A stretch of 64,000 nucleotides of DNA from Neorhizobium sp. UBA3556. Lineage in GTDB: Bacteria > Pseudomonadota > Alphaproteobacteria > Rhizobiales > Rhizobiaceae. The notes beneath the pieces were generated by a model, which was not told the DNA's origin, did not search any database, and saw only the letters and a list, made by a program, of their open reading frames with translations. Both the position numbers and the translations under genes were made by a program. Of this stretch, positions 15,242-24,178 are shown in pieces. Location: the NCBI GenBank assembly GCA_002376235.1, contig DFNX01000016.1:620001-684000 (forward strand). Direction: 5' to 3'. Within the stretch, counting starts at the first letter, position 1; each line of letters opens with the position of its first letter.

Positions 15242-16168
15242 TCAGTTTGCTGGAGCCGGAGCTGCTGCCCCTGCCCTCGGGGCGTTCGCCCCGTTCGGCG
15301 TTTCAAAGAACTTGAAGAAGTCCGAGTCCGGCGAAAGCACCATAGTCGTGTTACTGTCTCCGAGAGCCGAAACGTAAGCCCGCATCGAGCGATAGAACTC
15401 GAAGAAGCTCGGATCACGCTGGAACGCTTCAGCGAAGATGCGGTTACGCTCGGCATCGCCCTCACCGCGAAGGATTTCCGAATCCCTCTGCGCTTCCGAA
15501 ACGAACTCGACAACCTGACGATCGGCGATAGCACGGCGACGCTGGCCGGCTTCGTTACCGCGAGCGCGGATCAGTTCGGCTTCGGCCAGACGTTCTGCGC
15601 GCATGCGCTGGAAGGTCTGCTGCGAGACTTCCTGCGTCAGGTCAGTACGGCGAATGCGAACGTCGCGGATCGTAAGACCAAGGCTTTCGGCCGCACTGTT
15701 CAGGTCAGCCCGAACTTCCTGCATCATGGAGACGCGTTCGTCAGAAAGGGCCGCACTGAAATTGCGCAGACCATAGACCCGGCGCAAGGCAGCGTCGAGA
15801 CGCGTGCTGAGACGGGACTCTGCCGATTCCCGGTCACCCGAGACAGTTTCCCGGAAGCGACGTGGATCCGAGATCGCATAGACCACGAAAGCATCGACTT
15901 CATAGAACGCACCACCGCGGACCTGAACACGGATATTGTCCAGATCGAAGCGCAAGGAGCGGTCTTCGACATATTGAACGCGATCGGCATCCATGAAGGC
16001 GAACGGCAGCTTGAAATAGAGCCCCGGTTCCTGCTTCACGTCCTGGATTTCACCGAATCGGACAACGATGGCCTGTTCGCGCTCATTGACCACGAATACC
16101 GACGAGTAGACGAGGAAAAGGATAACGGCGAGGCCGACGAGAATGGCTGGCAGTCGGTTGGAATTCAT
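15242..16168 (-). CDS. hflC: HflC, SPFH-domain modulator of FtsH protease
   Basis: A 308-residue inner-membrane protein with one N-terminal transmembrane helix (about residues 6-24, ILVGLAVILFLVYSSVFVV) and a periplasmic SPFH/band-7 domain with VVRFGEIQDVKQEPGLYFKLPF at its start. HflC and HflK form the cage around FtsH that limits its attack on membrane proteins. GGGAGG precedes the ATG. The start overlaps the hflK stop by 4 bases (ATGA). The C-terminus ends in an Ala/Pro-rich tail. Confidence 0.96.
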   Translation of the reverse strand: MNSNRLPAILVGLAVILFLVYSSVFVVNEREQAIVVRFGEIQDVKQEPGLYFKLPFAFMDADRVQYVEDRSLRFDLDNIRVQVRGGAFYEVDAFVVYAISDPRRFRETVSGDRESAESRLSTRLDAALRRVYGLRNFSAALSDERVSMMQEVRADLNSAAESLGLTIRDVRIRRTDLTQEVSQQTFQRMRAERLAEAELIRARGNEAGQRRRAIADRQVVEFVSEAQRDSEILRGEGDAERNRIFAEAFQRDPSFFEFYRSMRAYVSALGDSNTTMVLSPDSDFFKFFETPNGANAPRAGAAAPAPAN

Positions 16169-17277
16169 CGGCTGCCTCCCTGCTGCGTGGCCGGATTGCG
16201 GAGCATCTCGTTGAGCGGAAGATACGGAACTGCGCCCTGCTGCTGACCATCCATGATGATCTTGTTGGACGACTTCAGGACCGTTTCCATGGTCTCAAGG
16301 AAGATACGGCGGCGGGTTACGTCCGGCGCATTCGCATATTCGTTGTAGATCGAGACGAAGCGCTGGGCTTCACCCTGTGCCTCGTTGACGACACGATCCT
16401 TGTAGGCCGAAGCCTCTTCGCGGATCTGGGCCGACTGACCACGCGCCTGACCAAGCTTCTGGTTGGCATACTGGTTGGCTTCTTCGACGAAGCGGTCTTC
16501 ATCCTGCTCGGCGCGCTGCACTTCTTCAAACGCATCGGCCACTTCACGCGGCGGAGCCGCATCTTCGATCGGCACGGCGTTGATTGCGATACCGGAACCA
16601 TAGGTATCCATCGTGCCCTGGATGATGTTTCGAACCTCGGTCGAAATCTCTTCGCGGTTATCGCGGAAGATGTCCTGTGCAGGACGACGTCCGACGACTT
16701 CGCGCATGGCGCTTTCAGCCACCTGCTGCAGCGTTGCTGCCGGCGTTTCGAGGTTGAACAAATACGCCTTCGGATCGGTGACGGTGAACAGAACCGAGAA
16801 CTGAACGTTGACGATGTTCTGGTCGCCGGTCAGCATCCAGCCGACATTCGAATTGGATCCACGAGGAGCGCCGATATTCTGCTGCTGCTCGGTAACCTTG
16901 ACGATCTCGACCGTTTCCAGCGGCCAGAAATGATAATGCAGGCCCGGCATGGAAACTTCTTCCTTGGGCTTGCCGAACCGGAGTTCCACGCCGCGTTCAT
17001 CCGGCTGCACCGTATAGACCGACTGGAAAACCAGGAAAGCTGCAACAACGAGCAGCAATATAATCATCGCCCCGGCATTGAAACCGCCGGGTACGATACC
17101 CTTCAGCCGATCCTGACTGCGTCGGATGATATCCTCGATATCGGGCGGGCCGCCATTGCCACCGCCGCCGTTACCGCGCGGACGGTTTGGTCCCTGTCCC
17201 CATGGACCTTGATTGTTGCCGCCACCGCCGCCGCCGCCCCATGGGCCGCCGCCGCCATTCTGATTGCTCCAGGGCAT
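16165..17277 (-). CDS. hflK: HflK, SPFH-domain modulator of FtsH protease
   Basis: A 370-residue partner of HflC. The first 45 residues are almost pure Gly/Asn/Pro/Trp/Gln (a low-complexity cytoplasmic tail), followed by a transmembrane helix around AGAMIILLLVVAAFLVFQSVY and the SPFH domain (RGVELRFGKPKEE, then QNIVNVQFSVLF). The coiled region near residues 240-300 is rich in Glu, Gln and Ala. I use the ATG at 17277, which has AAAGAGG upstream, rather than the TTG one codon earlier. It heads the hflK-hflC pair and follows folA by about 140 bases. Confidence 0.96.
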   Translation of the reverse strand: MPWSNQNGGGGPWGGGGGGGNNQGPWGQGPNRPRGNGGGGNGGPPDIEDIIRRSQDRLKGIVPGGFNAGAMIILLLVVAAFLVFQSVYTVQPDERGVELRFGKPKEEVSMPGLHYHFWPLETVEIVKVTEQQQNIGAPRGSNSNVGWMLTGDQNIVNVQFSVLFTVTDPKAYLFNLETPAATLQQVAESAMREVVGRRPAQDIFRDNREEISTEVRNIIQGTMDTYGSGIAINAVPIEDAAPPREVADAFEEVQRAEQDEDRFVEEANQYANQKLGQARGQSAQIREEASAYKDRVVNEAQGEAQRFVSIYNEYANAPDVTRRRIFLETMETVLKSSNKIIMDGQQQGAVPYLPLNEMLRNPATQQGGSR

Positions 17278-17418
17278 CAAAACCTCTTTGTAAGTGTCTC
17301 CCTTCCCTCGCGCCGCAACTCATCGAAGAGCAGCAAGGGTTCCAGCCCGTTATAGGTATCAGAAGCTCAGCTTTCAACGCGACTTCAATAACTTCCAAGT
17401 CAACGGTAACGAAATGTT

Positions 17419-17949
17419 TCAGTTTGCCGCAATTTTTCGACGGTAAACCGCAAAGCGGGTCGGATAATTGTCCTTCTCGCCGGCAGGAACCGCTTCTTCG
17501 GACACTTTCTCGAAGACGTCGGAATCGATATCCGGAAAGACCGTATCGCCGTCAGGAATGTCGGCTTCGACATGGGTGATGTAGAGCACATCCGCGACAT
17601 CGATCGCCTGCCGGTAGATTTGACCTCCTCCGAGGATACCGATCTCGTCAGCACCAATATCTAATGCAATCGCCTGGGCCCTGTCGATCGCCTCCCCCAG
17701 CGATCCAGCCATCTGCACGCCCTCGATTTGCCGCGTCATATCTCGCGTCACCACGACATGTGGGCGACCAGGCAAAGGTCTGCCGCCAAAGGAATCGAGC
17801 GTCTTGCGACCGACAATCATCGGCTTGCCCAATGTCATTGCCTTGAAGCGCTTGAGATCGGTCGAAAGCTTCCATGGCATGTCGCCATCGCGGCCGATAA
17901 CACCGTTGCGGGAAACGGCAACGACTATGGCAAGCGGAACCCGCGCCAT
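17419..17949 (-). CDS. folA: Dihydrofolate reductase
   Basis: A 176-residue enzyme that reduces dihydrofolate to tetrahydrofolate with NADPH. Family motifs are NGVIGRDGDMPWKLSTDLKRFK (substrate loop, with the active-site Asp in STDLKRF), GKPMIVGRKTLDSFG and the late EIGILGGGQIYRQAI. The start codon shares one base with the thyA stop (TGATG), so the two are translated as a coupled pair. This is functional: ThyA produces the dihydrofolate that FolA recycles. Confidence 0.95.
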   Translation of the reverse strand: MARVPLAIVVAVSRNGVIGRDGDMPWKLSTDLKRFKAMTLGKPMIVGRKTLDSFGGRPLPGRPHVVVTRDMTRQIEGVQMAGSLGEAIDRAQAIALDIGADEIGILGGGQIYRQAIDVADVLYITHVEADIPDGDTVFPDIDSDVFEKVSEEAVPAGEKDNYPTRFAVYRRKIAAN

Positions 17950-18743
17950 CAGACTGCCACCGCCGCCTTGATATGCGCGTCAGCGACATAGTTCTCCAGT
18001 TCGAAATCCTCGAACGTGAAGCCGAAGATATCCTTGACCTCTGGATTGATCTTCATGGTCGGCAAAGGCTTCGGATCGCGCGTCATCTGCAGCCGCGCCT
18101 GTTCCATGTGATTGGCATAGATGTGTGCGTCACCGAACGTGTGGACGAACTCACCCGGCTTCAGCCCCACCACCTGCGCCACCATCATTGTCAGGAGCGC
18201 GTAGGACGCAATGTTGAACGGCACACCCAAAAAGATGTCGGCAGAACGCTGATAAAGCTGGCAGGACAGCTTTCCATCGGCGACGTAGAACTGGAACAGG
18301 CAGTGGCACGGCGGCAGCGCCATGTCATCCACCTGCGCCGGGTTCCAGGCGGAAACGATATGGCGGCGGGAATTGGGATTGGTCTTCAACCCCTCGATCA
18401 GTTGCGCGATCTGGTCCACATGCCCTCCATCCGGCTTTGGCCAGGAGCGCCACTGATAGCCATAGACCGGGCCGAGATCGCCGTTCTCGTCAGCCCACTC
18501 GTCCCAGATACGAACGCCGTTTTCCTTCAGATAGGCAATATTGGTGTCACCCTGCAGGAACCAGAGAAGTTCGTGGATGATCGACTTAAGGTGCAGCTTC
18601 TTCGTCGTGAGTACGGGAAAGCCCTCGGACAGATCGAAACGCATCTGATATCCGAAAACGGAACGGGTTCCGGTGCCGGTGCGATCGCCACGGTCGCTGC
18701 CGGTTTCCATGACATGCCGGAGAAGGTCGAGATACTGTTTCAT
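17949..18743 (-). CDS. thyA: Thymidylate synthase
   Basis: A 264-residue enzyme that methylates dUMP to dTMP using methylene-tetrahydrofolate; this is exactly the E. coli length. The catalytic cysteine is C146 in LPPCHCLFQF; the phosphate-binding SRR is at about 125-127; QRSADIFLGVPFNIASYA and the C-terminal FELENYVADAHIKAAVAV are also typical. I use the ATG at 18743 (MKQYLDLLRHV); an upstream in-frame start would add 15 residues absent from the family. Upstream lies the ssrA locus on the other strand. Confidence 0.97.
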   Translation of the reverse strand: MKQYLDLLRHVMETGSDRGDRTGTGTRSVFGYQMRFDLSEGFPVLTTKKLHLKSIIHELLWFLQGDTNIAYLKENGVRIWDEWADENGDLGPVYGYQWRSWPKPDGGHVDQIAQLIEGLKTNPNSRRHIVSAWNPAQVDDMALPPCHCLFQFYVADGKLSCQLYQRSADIFLGVPFNIASYALLTMMVAQVVGLKPGEFVHTFGDAHIYANHMEQARLQMTRDPKPLPTMKINPEVKDIFGFTFEDFELENYVADAHIKAAVAV

Positions 18744-18904
18744 GGGTGCTACCGCCGATTCCTGAATTTCGGACTTACATAATAGCATGCCGACCGGACA
18801 CCAATCACCTCCCGGTGACGCATTGCGGCTTTTCCCGGCTTTTCACGATCGTCACACCAATATGACAAGCCCCCTTTTCAATGGGCTCACAAACACCTAT
18901 ATCA

Positions 18905-19235
18905 GCCTTGCCGGACTTCGGTCCGGATATGGCGATAAACGGTCGGTGTAATAAACCTATTGGACCCGGGGGCGGTACCCGGCGCCTCCACCACAAATTG
19001 GCCTCTCACGGCCACTTTATGATGGGGGCGAAATAGGATCGACAAGGGCGTAAAGATCGAACTTTTGCTCGGCATGATACCGCCGTTATCGGGTCACAAG
19101 TGTAGTTGCAAATGACAACAACGCTAAGGGTTATGCTCTCGCTGCCTAATGGCGGTGCGGGAAATCCGAACTAAGTCCTTACGGTTAGCCCCGTAAGGCG
19201 GGGTCCGAAGGCACCTGGCAACAGAAGCCTTCACC
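18905..19235 (+). ncRNA. ssrA: Two-piece (circularly permuted) tmRNA
   Basis: tmRNA rescues stalled ribosomes and adds a degradation tag. The order is permuted, as in other alphaproteobacteria: the acceptor piece comes first and ends in CGCCTCC-A-CCA at 18983-18993, a spacer of about 30 bases follows, and the coding piece starts at GGGGGCG at 19024. CGCCTCC and GGGGGCG pair as the 7-bp acceptor stem (one G-U). The tag ORF at 19108-19149 reads ANDNNAKGYALAA then TAA. A pseudoknot stem CCTTACGG/CCGTAAGG follows. The 5' and 3' limits given are approximate. Confidence 0.93.
19108..19149 (+). CDS. tmRNA proteolysis-tag reading frame
   Basis: Resume codon GCA at 19108, thirteen codons for ANDNNAKGYALAA, stop TAA. 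The LAA end is the ClpX recognition signal, and the AND...Y part is the stretch bound by the SspB adaptor, whose gene is the next one downstream. Confidence 0.93.
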   Translation, partial: ANDNNAKGYALAA

Positions 19236-19355
19236 TTCCCTTTCTCATGGAATACAATCACAGAACTGACTCGACGGATCGGCACTTCCACCCGTTGAAA
19301 TGGCATGGCATAACGCGTCTTACTAAAAGACGTTAAAAAGGAAAGACAGGACCGC

Positions 19356-19859
19356 ATGGCTCAGGATCATATCCGTTACGATATTCTGGCACAGGATGCG
19401 TTGCGTGGCGTCATTCGCAAGGTTCTGACAGAGGTTGCGGCCACGGGCCGCCTGCCCGGCGACCACCATTTCTTTATCACCTTCCTGACCGGTGCTCCGG
19501 GTGTCCGCATCTCGCAGCACCTGAAGGCTAAGTACAACGAACAGATGACGATCGTCGTCCAGCATCAGTTCTGGGATCTGAAGATTACCGACACCCAGTT
19601 CGAAATTGGTCTTTCCTTCTCGGATACGCCTGAGCGACTGGTCATTCCCTTCAACGCGATTCGCGGCTTCTATGACCCTTCGGTCAATTTCGAACTGGAG
19701 TTCGAGGTTCCGCTGACAGAGGAAGAAGAATCCTCCGCGGAAATCACGGCGATCCCGGTCGAGGCCGTTGCAAAACCCTCCGAACCCGCGAAGGACACGG
19801 GTGAAGAAAAGAAGGAGGGATCGGTCGTCTCGCTCGATTCCTTCAGAAAGAAACAGTAG
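19356..19859 (+). CDS. sspB: SspB adaptor for ClpXP, alpha-type
   Basis: A 167-residue adaptor that binds ssrA-tagged proteins and hands them to ClpXP. The folded domain covers about residues 5-125 (ITFLTGAPGVRISQHLKAKY, MTIVVQHQFWDL, FSDTPERLVIPFNAIRGFYDPS). A flexible acidic/Lys-rich linker leads to the C-terminal ClpX-binding tail (VVSLDSFRKKQ), typical of alphaproteobacterial SspB. It lies about 120 bases downstream of ssrA on the same strand, so tag and tag reader are neighbours. Confidence 0.93.
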   Translation: MAQDHIRYDILAQDALRGVIRKVLTEVAATGRLPGDHHFFITFLTGAPGVRISQHLKAKYNEQMTIVVQHQFWDLKITDTQFEIGLSFSDTPERLVIPFNAIRGFYDPSVNFELEFEVPLTEEEESSAEITAIPVEAVAKPSEPAKDTGEEKKEGSVVSLDSFRKKQ

Positions 19860-19885
19860 GCGCCAGATCGGCGGAGGACCGTTCC

Positions 19886-20080
19886 ATGGGTGACGTCGTC
19901 AATCTCCGGCAGTTCAAGAAGGCCAAAGCGCGCTCGGAAAAAGAGAAGAGCTCGGAACAGAACCGCCTCAGCCATGGTCGCACCAAGGCTGAGAAATCGC
20001 TGACGAGCGCGCTCAATGACAAAGCTGAGACAGCTCTAAATCAGGGAAAGCTGGAAAAGCCCCGAAAAGAGCCAGACTAA
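19886..20080 (+). CDS. DUF4169 family protein
   Basis: A 64-residue, highly charged protein beginning MGDVVNLRQFKKAKAR, which is the DUF4169 pattern. It is rich in Lys, Glu and Ala and probably helical; no function is known. A GGCGGAGGA site precedes the ATG. It starts 26 bases after sspB and is likely in the same operon. Confidence 0.8.
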   Translation: MGDVVNLRQFKKAKARSEKEKSSEQNRLSHGRTKAEKSLTSALNDKAETALNQGKLEKPRKEPD

Positions 20081-20163
20081 GTGGACATTAAGAGCCTGTT
20101 AGCTGTGCCTATTTGGGTCGCTTGACGCGCACCGTTCCGCCAAATTTATAGGGGCCTCTGGTC

Positions 20164-20454
20164 ATGACGATCACGGAGCCACTCTTGATTCACAAGCATT
20201 CCGCGACCCTGCACGGGCACCGAACGAGTTTTTCCCTTGAGGATGAATTCTGGTGCGAGCTGAAGGCGATCGCCAAGGAACGAGGCATGAGCCTCGCAGG
20301 CCTCATCACCGAAATCGACGACCAGCGCGGCGGACTCGGCAACCTTTCCTCCTCACTGCGTCTCTACGTCCTGCGCTATCTGAAGGGGAGCACTCCCGAA
20401 ACCGGCAACGACATGCCGGGGGATGTGGAGCATATAGCGAAAGCACGCGCGTAG
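20164..20454 (+). CDS. Ribbon-helix-helix domain protein
   Basis: A 96-residue protein of the RHH_4 family found in alphaproteobacteria. The ribbon is around HGHRTSFSLEDEFW, helix A around CELKAIAKERGMSLAGLI, and helix B around NLSSSLRLYVLRYLKG. Such domains bind DNA as dimers, so a small regulator is plausible; the target is unknown. It follows the sspB-DUF4169 pair by 83 bases and ends 3 bases before the convergent AsmA-like gene. Confidence 0.82.
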   Translation: MTITEPLLIHKHSATLHGHRTSFSLEDEFWCELKAIAKERGMSLAGLITEIDDQRGGLGNLSSSLRLYVLRYLKGSTPETGNDMPGDVEHIAKARA

Positions 20455-20457
20455 TTT

Positions 20458-23400
20458 CTACTGGCTGATGCTTGGCAGATTTCCCTCACCAAAAGGTCTG
20501 ATAGCCTGATTGCCTGGTTGCAGGTTTTCATTGGTCGGCGGCACGCTAAGCTGAAGTTCGCTTGCCTTGCGCTTCCGTTCCTCTTCAGCAGCTCTCGCCG
20601 CTTCGACCATCGCCTGACGCTGCAACTCCTCAGCCTCAGCGCGGGCTTTTTCCGCCGCTCGCTCCGTCGCATTGAAATTGTAGAGTGAGGCCTCGCGACG
20701 CAGACGCTGCTTTTCAAGCACGCTGGATTGCAGCATTTCCACGCGACGCCGCTCCTGCTCATAGGCGCGCATCGAAAGGAAATTCGTAAGCGCGGCGACA
20801 TCAATCCGTTTTCTCGGCTCAGTCCGAGCACCCGAATACAACAGGCGAACTGTGGGATCTCCTCCAGCGACAGCCTCATCACCGGCATCATAAGTCAGCG
20901 CGATAGAGGCGTTCATGTCGTGTTCGAAAACACCGGCATTGCCTTCGGCCGCCAAGCTCAGACCAGCAGACGGAAGCCTGATCTCCTGAATGCGCATGTC
21001 GCCGCCGCTTATGGAGAACGGAACATTCACCTGCCCGAGAGCCAGATCGCCCTGATGTATGAGCGTGGCAACCTGCCCGCTGACATTGGCTTCCTTCAAC
21101 TCTCCCTTTGTGGCATCGGCTGACGCCATAATGCGCTTGAGCAGGTCGGGATTGATACCGTGAACCGTCAGGTCCGAAAGCTGAACCTCGCCCGATCCGC
21201 TGAGAGCGGCTGCGAGGTCATGCATATTGCCGCCGCTTGCTTCCGCCGATGCATCCAGACTGACCTTTCCGCCAGCAACCGGTCGATCTCCATTTCGCCA
21301 GATAACGGATGACAGATCGGCATTTTCGACATGCAGTTTCGTCTGCAGTATACCGGTGCCGTTCCCGTTTGAGATCAACATCTTCCCTGCAATTTTTCCG
21401 CCCTGCCATTCGCCGGAAGCGTCGTCGAGAGAAATTCCGCCTCCCCGGTGCATGAGCTTGGTCGAAAATTTCGCTATGTTCCCTGTCTCGCCCACATGGA
21501 AATTCCTGGCCTTCAGGTCCAGCGAAACTTCGCCGTCACCGAAAACAGGCAGCGACAACGGATCATCCAGCAGCTCGCCATTTTCGGGATTAGTTACGGG
21601 ACCAAAGATAGCTTCGCCAAGCCAGGCAAGATCCAGCGTATCAACGGAAAGCGCACCATTGGCCTTCAGGCTGGAAGAGCCACGATCGATCGAAAGCCTG
21701 CCTTCAACAGCGTTGCCATCTGCATTCCCGCGCAGCGACGTGATATCGATCGAGTTGTCGGTCAGTGCGAAATCAGCCTGGAGATCGATCGGCAAGCCGC
21801 CGCCGAACTGCGGAATTCCGATACCGTTCAAAAGTAGATAGGGCTCGATATCCTGGCTCTTCAGCTCGACATGCCCTCGCCCTTCGGCGAAATCATCGGC
21901 CACTAGCGAAATATCACCGTTCGCGGCAAGCGAGGTCCGATCCGTGGTGAAGGCAAGCATCGTGCGAGCGGGTTGATCGGAAGACTTCTGGATATTGAGT
22001 GTCAGCCTGCCCTGCCCGTCACCGCCGAAGGGCAAGATAGCGAGCCCCGCCTGGCCGAGCAGAATTTCCGATCTGGGATTGCCCAGCGACGCTGCAATCG
22101 TCATGGCGTCTCCGCCTGTCAGATTGAAAAGCGTCGGCAGTTCGATATCGGCCTTGACCGAACTGCCATTGATGATCCCGGCAATTTTCACCGATGCCCC
22201 ATCCGTCTGCTGACCGATACTGAGATCTGCGGTCAAATCCGCGTCGGAGTAGAAGGAGGCATTGGCGCTCAGCCGATCAAGAGCAGGATGAGCAGGCAAC
22301 TGCTGCTTCAGCATGGCCATGAATGCCGTTGGATCCGAAGACTGGAAATGAACCTTTGCGGTCCCGCGATATTCGAGCAGAGAGCCCTGCACTTGCCCTT
22401 GAGCCAAGACCTTCGCACCGGCGATGTCGCCGACAGAAAGATGGCCAAGCGACAGAACACCGCGCGCCATGGTGAACGCGGTATCGACATTTTCTGCGAC
22501 CACACCCGACACGGCAAACTTCTCTGCCTTGAGCTTTGCATCCAGACGATGATCCAGCACACTATGGCCGGCGTCCTCACCGGTTACCAGCGAAGCAAGC
22601 GCCCTCATCGCATCGAGATCGATTTCATCGCCTGCAAGGTCCACAGACAATCCGGGCGATTGCGTGCCCTGAGATTGTCGTTCCATGTTGCCCTTGAGCG
22701 TTGCCGGCCCGATCGCAAGTTCCAGGTCGTCGAAACGCTGGATATCGGTCGTCAGGTCAACCTTTGCGGAAAAACCGGCTGTGCGAAGTTGCCTGATCGC
22801 GGGATCGACCCGGCCGGACAACCAGTCGGCAAGGCCGGAAGGCTGGGTGGAGGCAAAAAGCATGTCGCCCTTGAAAGAAGGACTGCCCTCAAGAATTAGC
22901 GCACCGGTCGCTTCCATCCGGGTGCGTCCCGGCAAGGTCGCGATAGCCTTATCGACCGTCCATCCCCCATCTGCAGGCTGCACGTCGAGCTGGATATCAC
23001 GGATCGTGGTATCGTTGAGAATGACAGCGGGCAGCTTGAGGCTTGCTCGGCCGGGAACCTGCGGAATGGGTATGGAGGCTGCCATATCGACGAAAGCCTG
23101 TAGCCGGCGCTGCGCGGAAGCGGCGGCGTCGCGACCCGTCTTGCCACGCATCCCCTGCTGGCCAAGCTTGTTGACATCGATCTGCTGCCCCTCGGCGATC
23201 AGCAGGAATTCAGGCTTGCTGCCGGTATCGAGCGTCGCCTCTCCGGTCACGACATAAGGATCGTTGAGCGCGCCGACCTCGAGCCGATATTCGGCAACAC
23301 GTATCCGGTCATTGGTTATTTCGAAACCGCCCTTTACACGCGGTCCGGGCGGCGGCGGCGTGACCGGCTCCGTTTCATCTTCTTCCTGCAAAACATTCGC

Positions 23401-24126
23401 GGTGAAACTGCCGCTATAGGTCGGCACATTGTCAGACAAAGCCAGTTCGCCGTCGAGATTGACCTCGAGAGGCTCTTCCTCCGGCCAGAGCCGCAGCCTG
23501 AGCGGCAGTCGTTTTGTCTGGACGTTGACGGCGCCGGTAACAAGACTGAACCGGGCTTCCTCTCCGTCCAGAACAGCATTGCCATCGCCACGCCACGGAC
23601 CGGAAAGCGACGCAGCCGACATTTCAGCCGTCAACCCGGTGATATTCCGGGACCGCCCGGACTGCTCGTCGGTCAGCATGACTTCGGCATTGCTGATATG
23701 AACGTCCTCGATCACCACGACACGGGTGGGGATAGCCGGCCTGCTTCCGCGCATCCAGTCGAGCGTACCGTCCTTCAGGACCCGGACATGCACTGTCGGA
23801 TCCTCGATACGCATATCGAAAATCCGCGCTTCACCGGAAAGAAACGGCGCAAGCTCCATATCCATGGAAAAGCGGGCAATCTGTGCCTGCGGTTTTCCAT
23901 CGACATCCTGACCGACGCGAACATCATGCATCGTGATCGACGGAAATGGCAGTATTCGGGCATCGACATCGCCATGCACCGAAACCTTCTTGCCGAGCAT
24001 ACGGCTCGCCTGCTCTTCGAACTCGACGCGAAAGCTGGACCAGTTGAGGAAAAACGGCGCAAGCAGCGCGGCAAAAAGCACCACGACGATCAAGCCGCCG
24101 ATTGCTACCATCACGCGTCCAAACAC
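20458..24126 (-). CDS. AsmA-family inner-membrane protein
   Basis: A 1222-residue protein with a single N-terminal transmembrane helix (about residues 7-27) and a very long periplasmic repeat-beta region, the AsmA/TamB-like bridge architecture linked to phospholipid movement between membranes. AsmA marks are the N-terminal FRVEFEEQASRMLGKKVSVHGDVDARILPFPSITMHDVRVG and the late FSISGGDMRIQEI. After about residue 1120 a basic/acidic coiled-coil rich in Arg, Glu and Ala follows. The start is GTG at 24126 with AAGGAG 10 bases before. Confidence 0.88.
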   Translation of the reverse strand: MFGRVMVAIGGLIVVVLFAALLAPFFLNWSSFRVEFEEQASRMLGKKVSVHGDVDARILPFPSITMHDVRVGQDVDGKPQAQIARFSMDMELAPFLSGEARIFDMRIEDPTVHVRVLKDGTLDWMRGSRPAIPTRVVVIEDVHISNAEVMLTDEQSGRSRNITGLTAEMSAASLSGPWRGDGNAVLDGEEARFSLVTGAVNVQTKRLPLRLRLWPEEEPLEVNLDGELALSDNVPTYSGSFTANVLQEEDETEPVTPPPPGPRVKGGFEITNDRIRVAEYRLEVGALNDPYVVTGEATLDTGSKPEFLLIAEGQQIDVNKLGQQGMRGKTGRDAAASAQRRLQAFVDMAASIPIPQVPGRASLKLPAVILNDTTIRDIQLDVQPADGGWTVDKAIATLPGRTRMEATGALILEGSPSFKGDMLFASTQPSGLADWLSGRVDPAIRQLRTAGFSAKVDLTTDIQRFDDLELAIGPATLKGNMERQSQGTQSPGLSVDLAGDEIDLDAMRALASLVTGEDAGHSVLDHRLDAKLKAEKFAVSGVVAENVDTAFTMARGVLSLGHLSVGDIAGAKVLAQGQVQGSLLEYRGTAKVHFQSSDPTAFMAMLKQQLPAHPALDRLSANASFYSDADLTADLSIGQQTDGASVKIAGIINGSSVKADIELPTLFNLTGGDAMTIAASLGNPRSEILLGQAGLAILPFGGDGQGRLTLNIQKSSDQPARTMLAFTTDRTSLAANGDISLVADDFAEGRGHVELKSQDIEPYLLLNGIGIPQFGGGLPIDLQADFALTDNSIDITSLRGNADGNAVEGRLSIDRGSSSLKANGALSVDTLDLAWLGEAIFGPVTNPENGELLDDPLSLPVFGDGEVSLDLKARNFHVGETGNIAKFSTKLMHRGGGISLDDASGEWQGGKIAGKMLISNGNGTGILQTKLHVENADLSSVIWRNGDRPVAGGKVSLDASAEASGGNMHDLAAALSGSGEVQLSDLTVHGINPDLLKRIMASADATKGELKEANVSGQVATLIHQGDLALGQVNVPFSISGGDMRIQEIRLPSAGLSLAAEGNAGVFEHDMNASIALTYDAGDEAVAGGDPTVRLLYSGARTEPRKRIDVAALTNFLSMRAYEQERRRVEMLQSSVLEKQRLRREASLYNFNATERAAEKARAEAEELQRQAMVEAARAAEEERKRKASELQLSVPPTNENLQPGNQAIRPFGEGNLPSISQ

Positions 24127-24178
24127 CGTTCCGGTTCTCCTTTTTTTTCACACTAGCCGATCGACCAGCGTGTTCAAG

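Noticed and set aside
15037..15534. N-terminal extension of DegP by 166 residues
   Set aside because: It would cross the hflC terminator and part of hflC; a good ribosome-binding site and signal peptide start at 15036.
17160..17275. GC-rich near-repetitive stretch at the start of hflK, suspected tandem repeat
   Set aside because: It is the coding sequence of the Gly-rich tail normal for HflK, not a separate repeat element.
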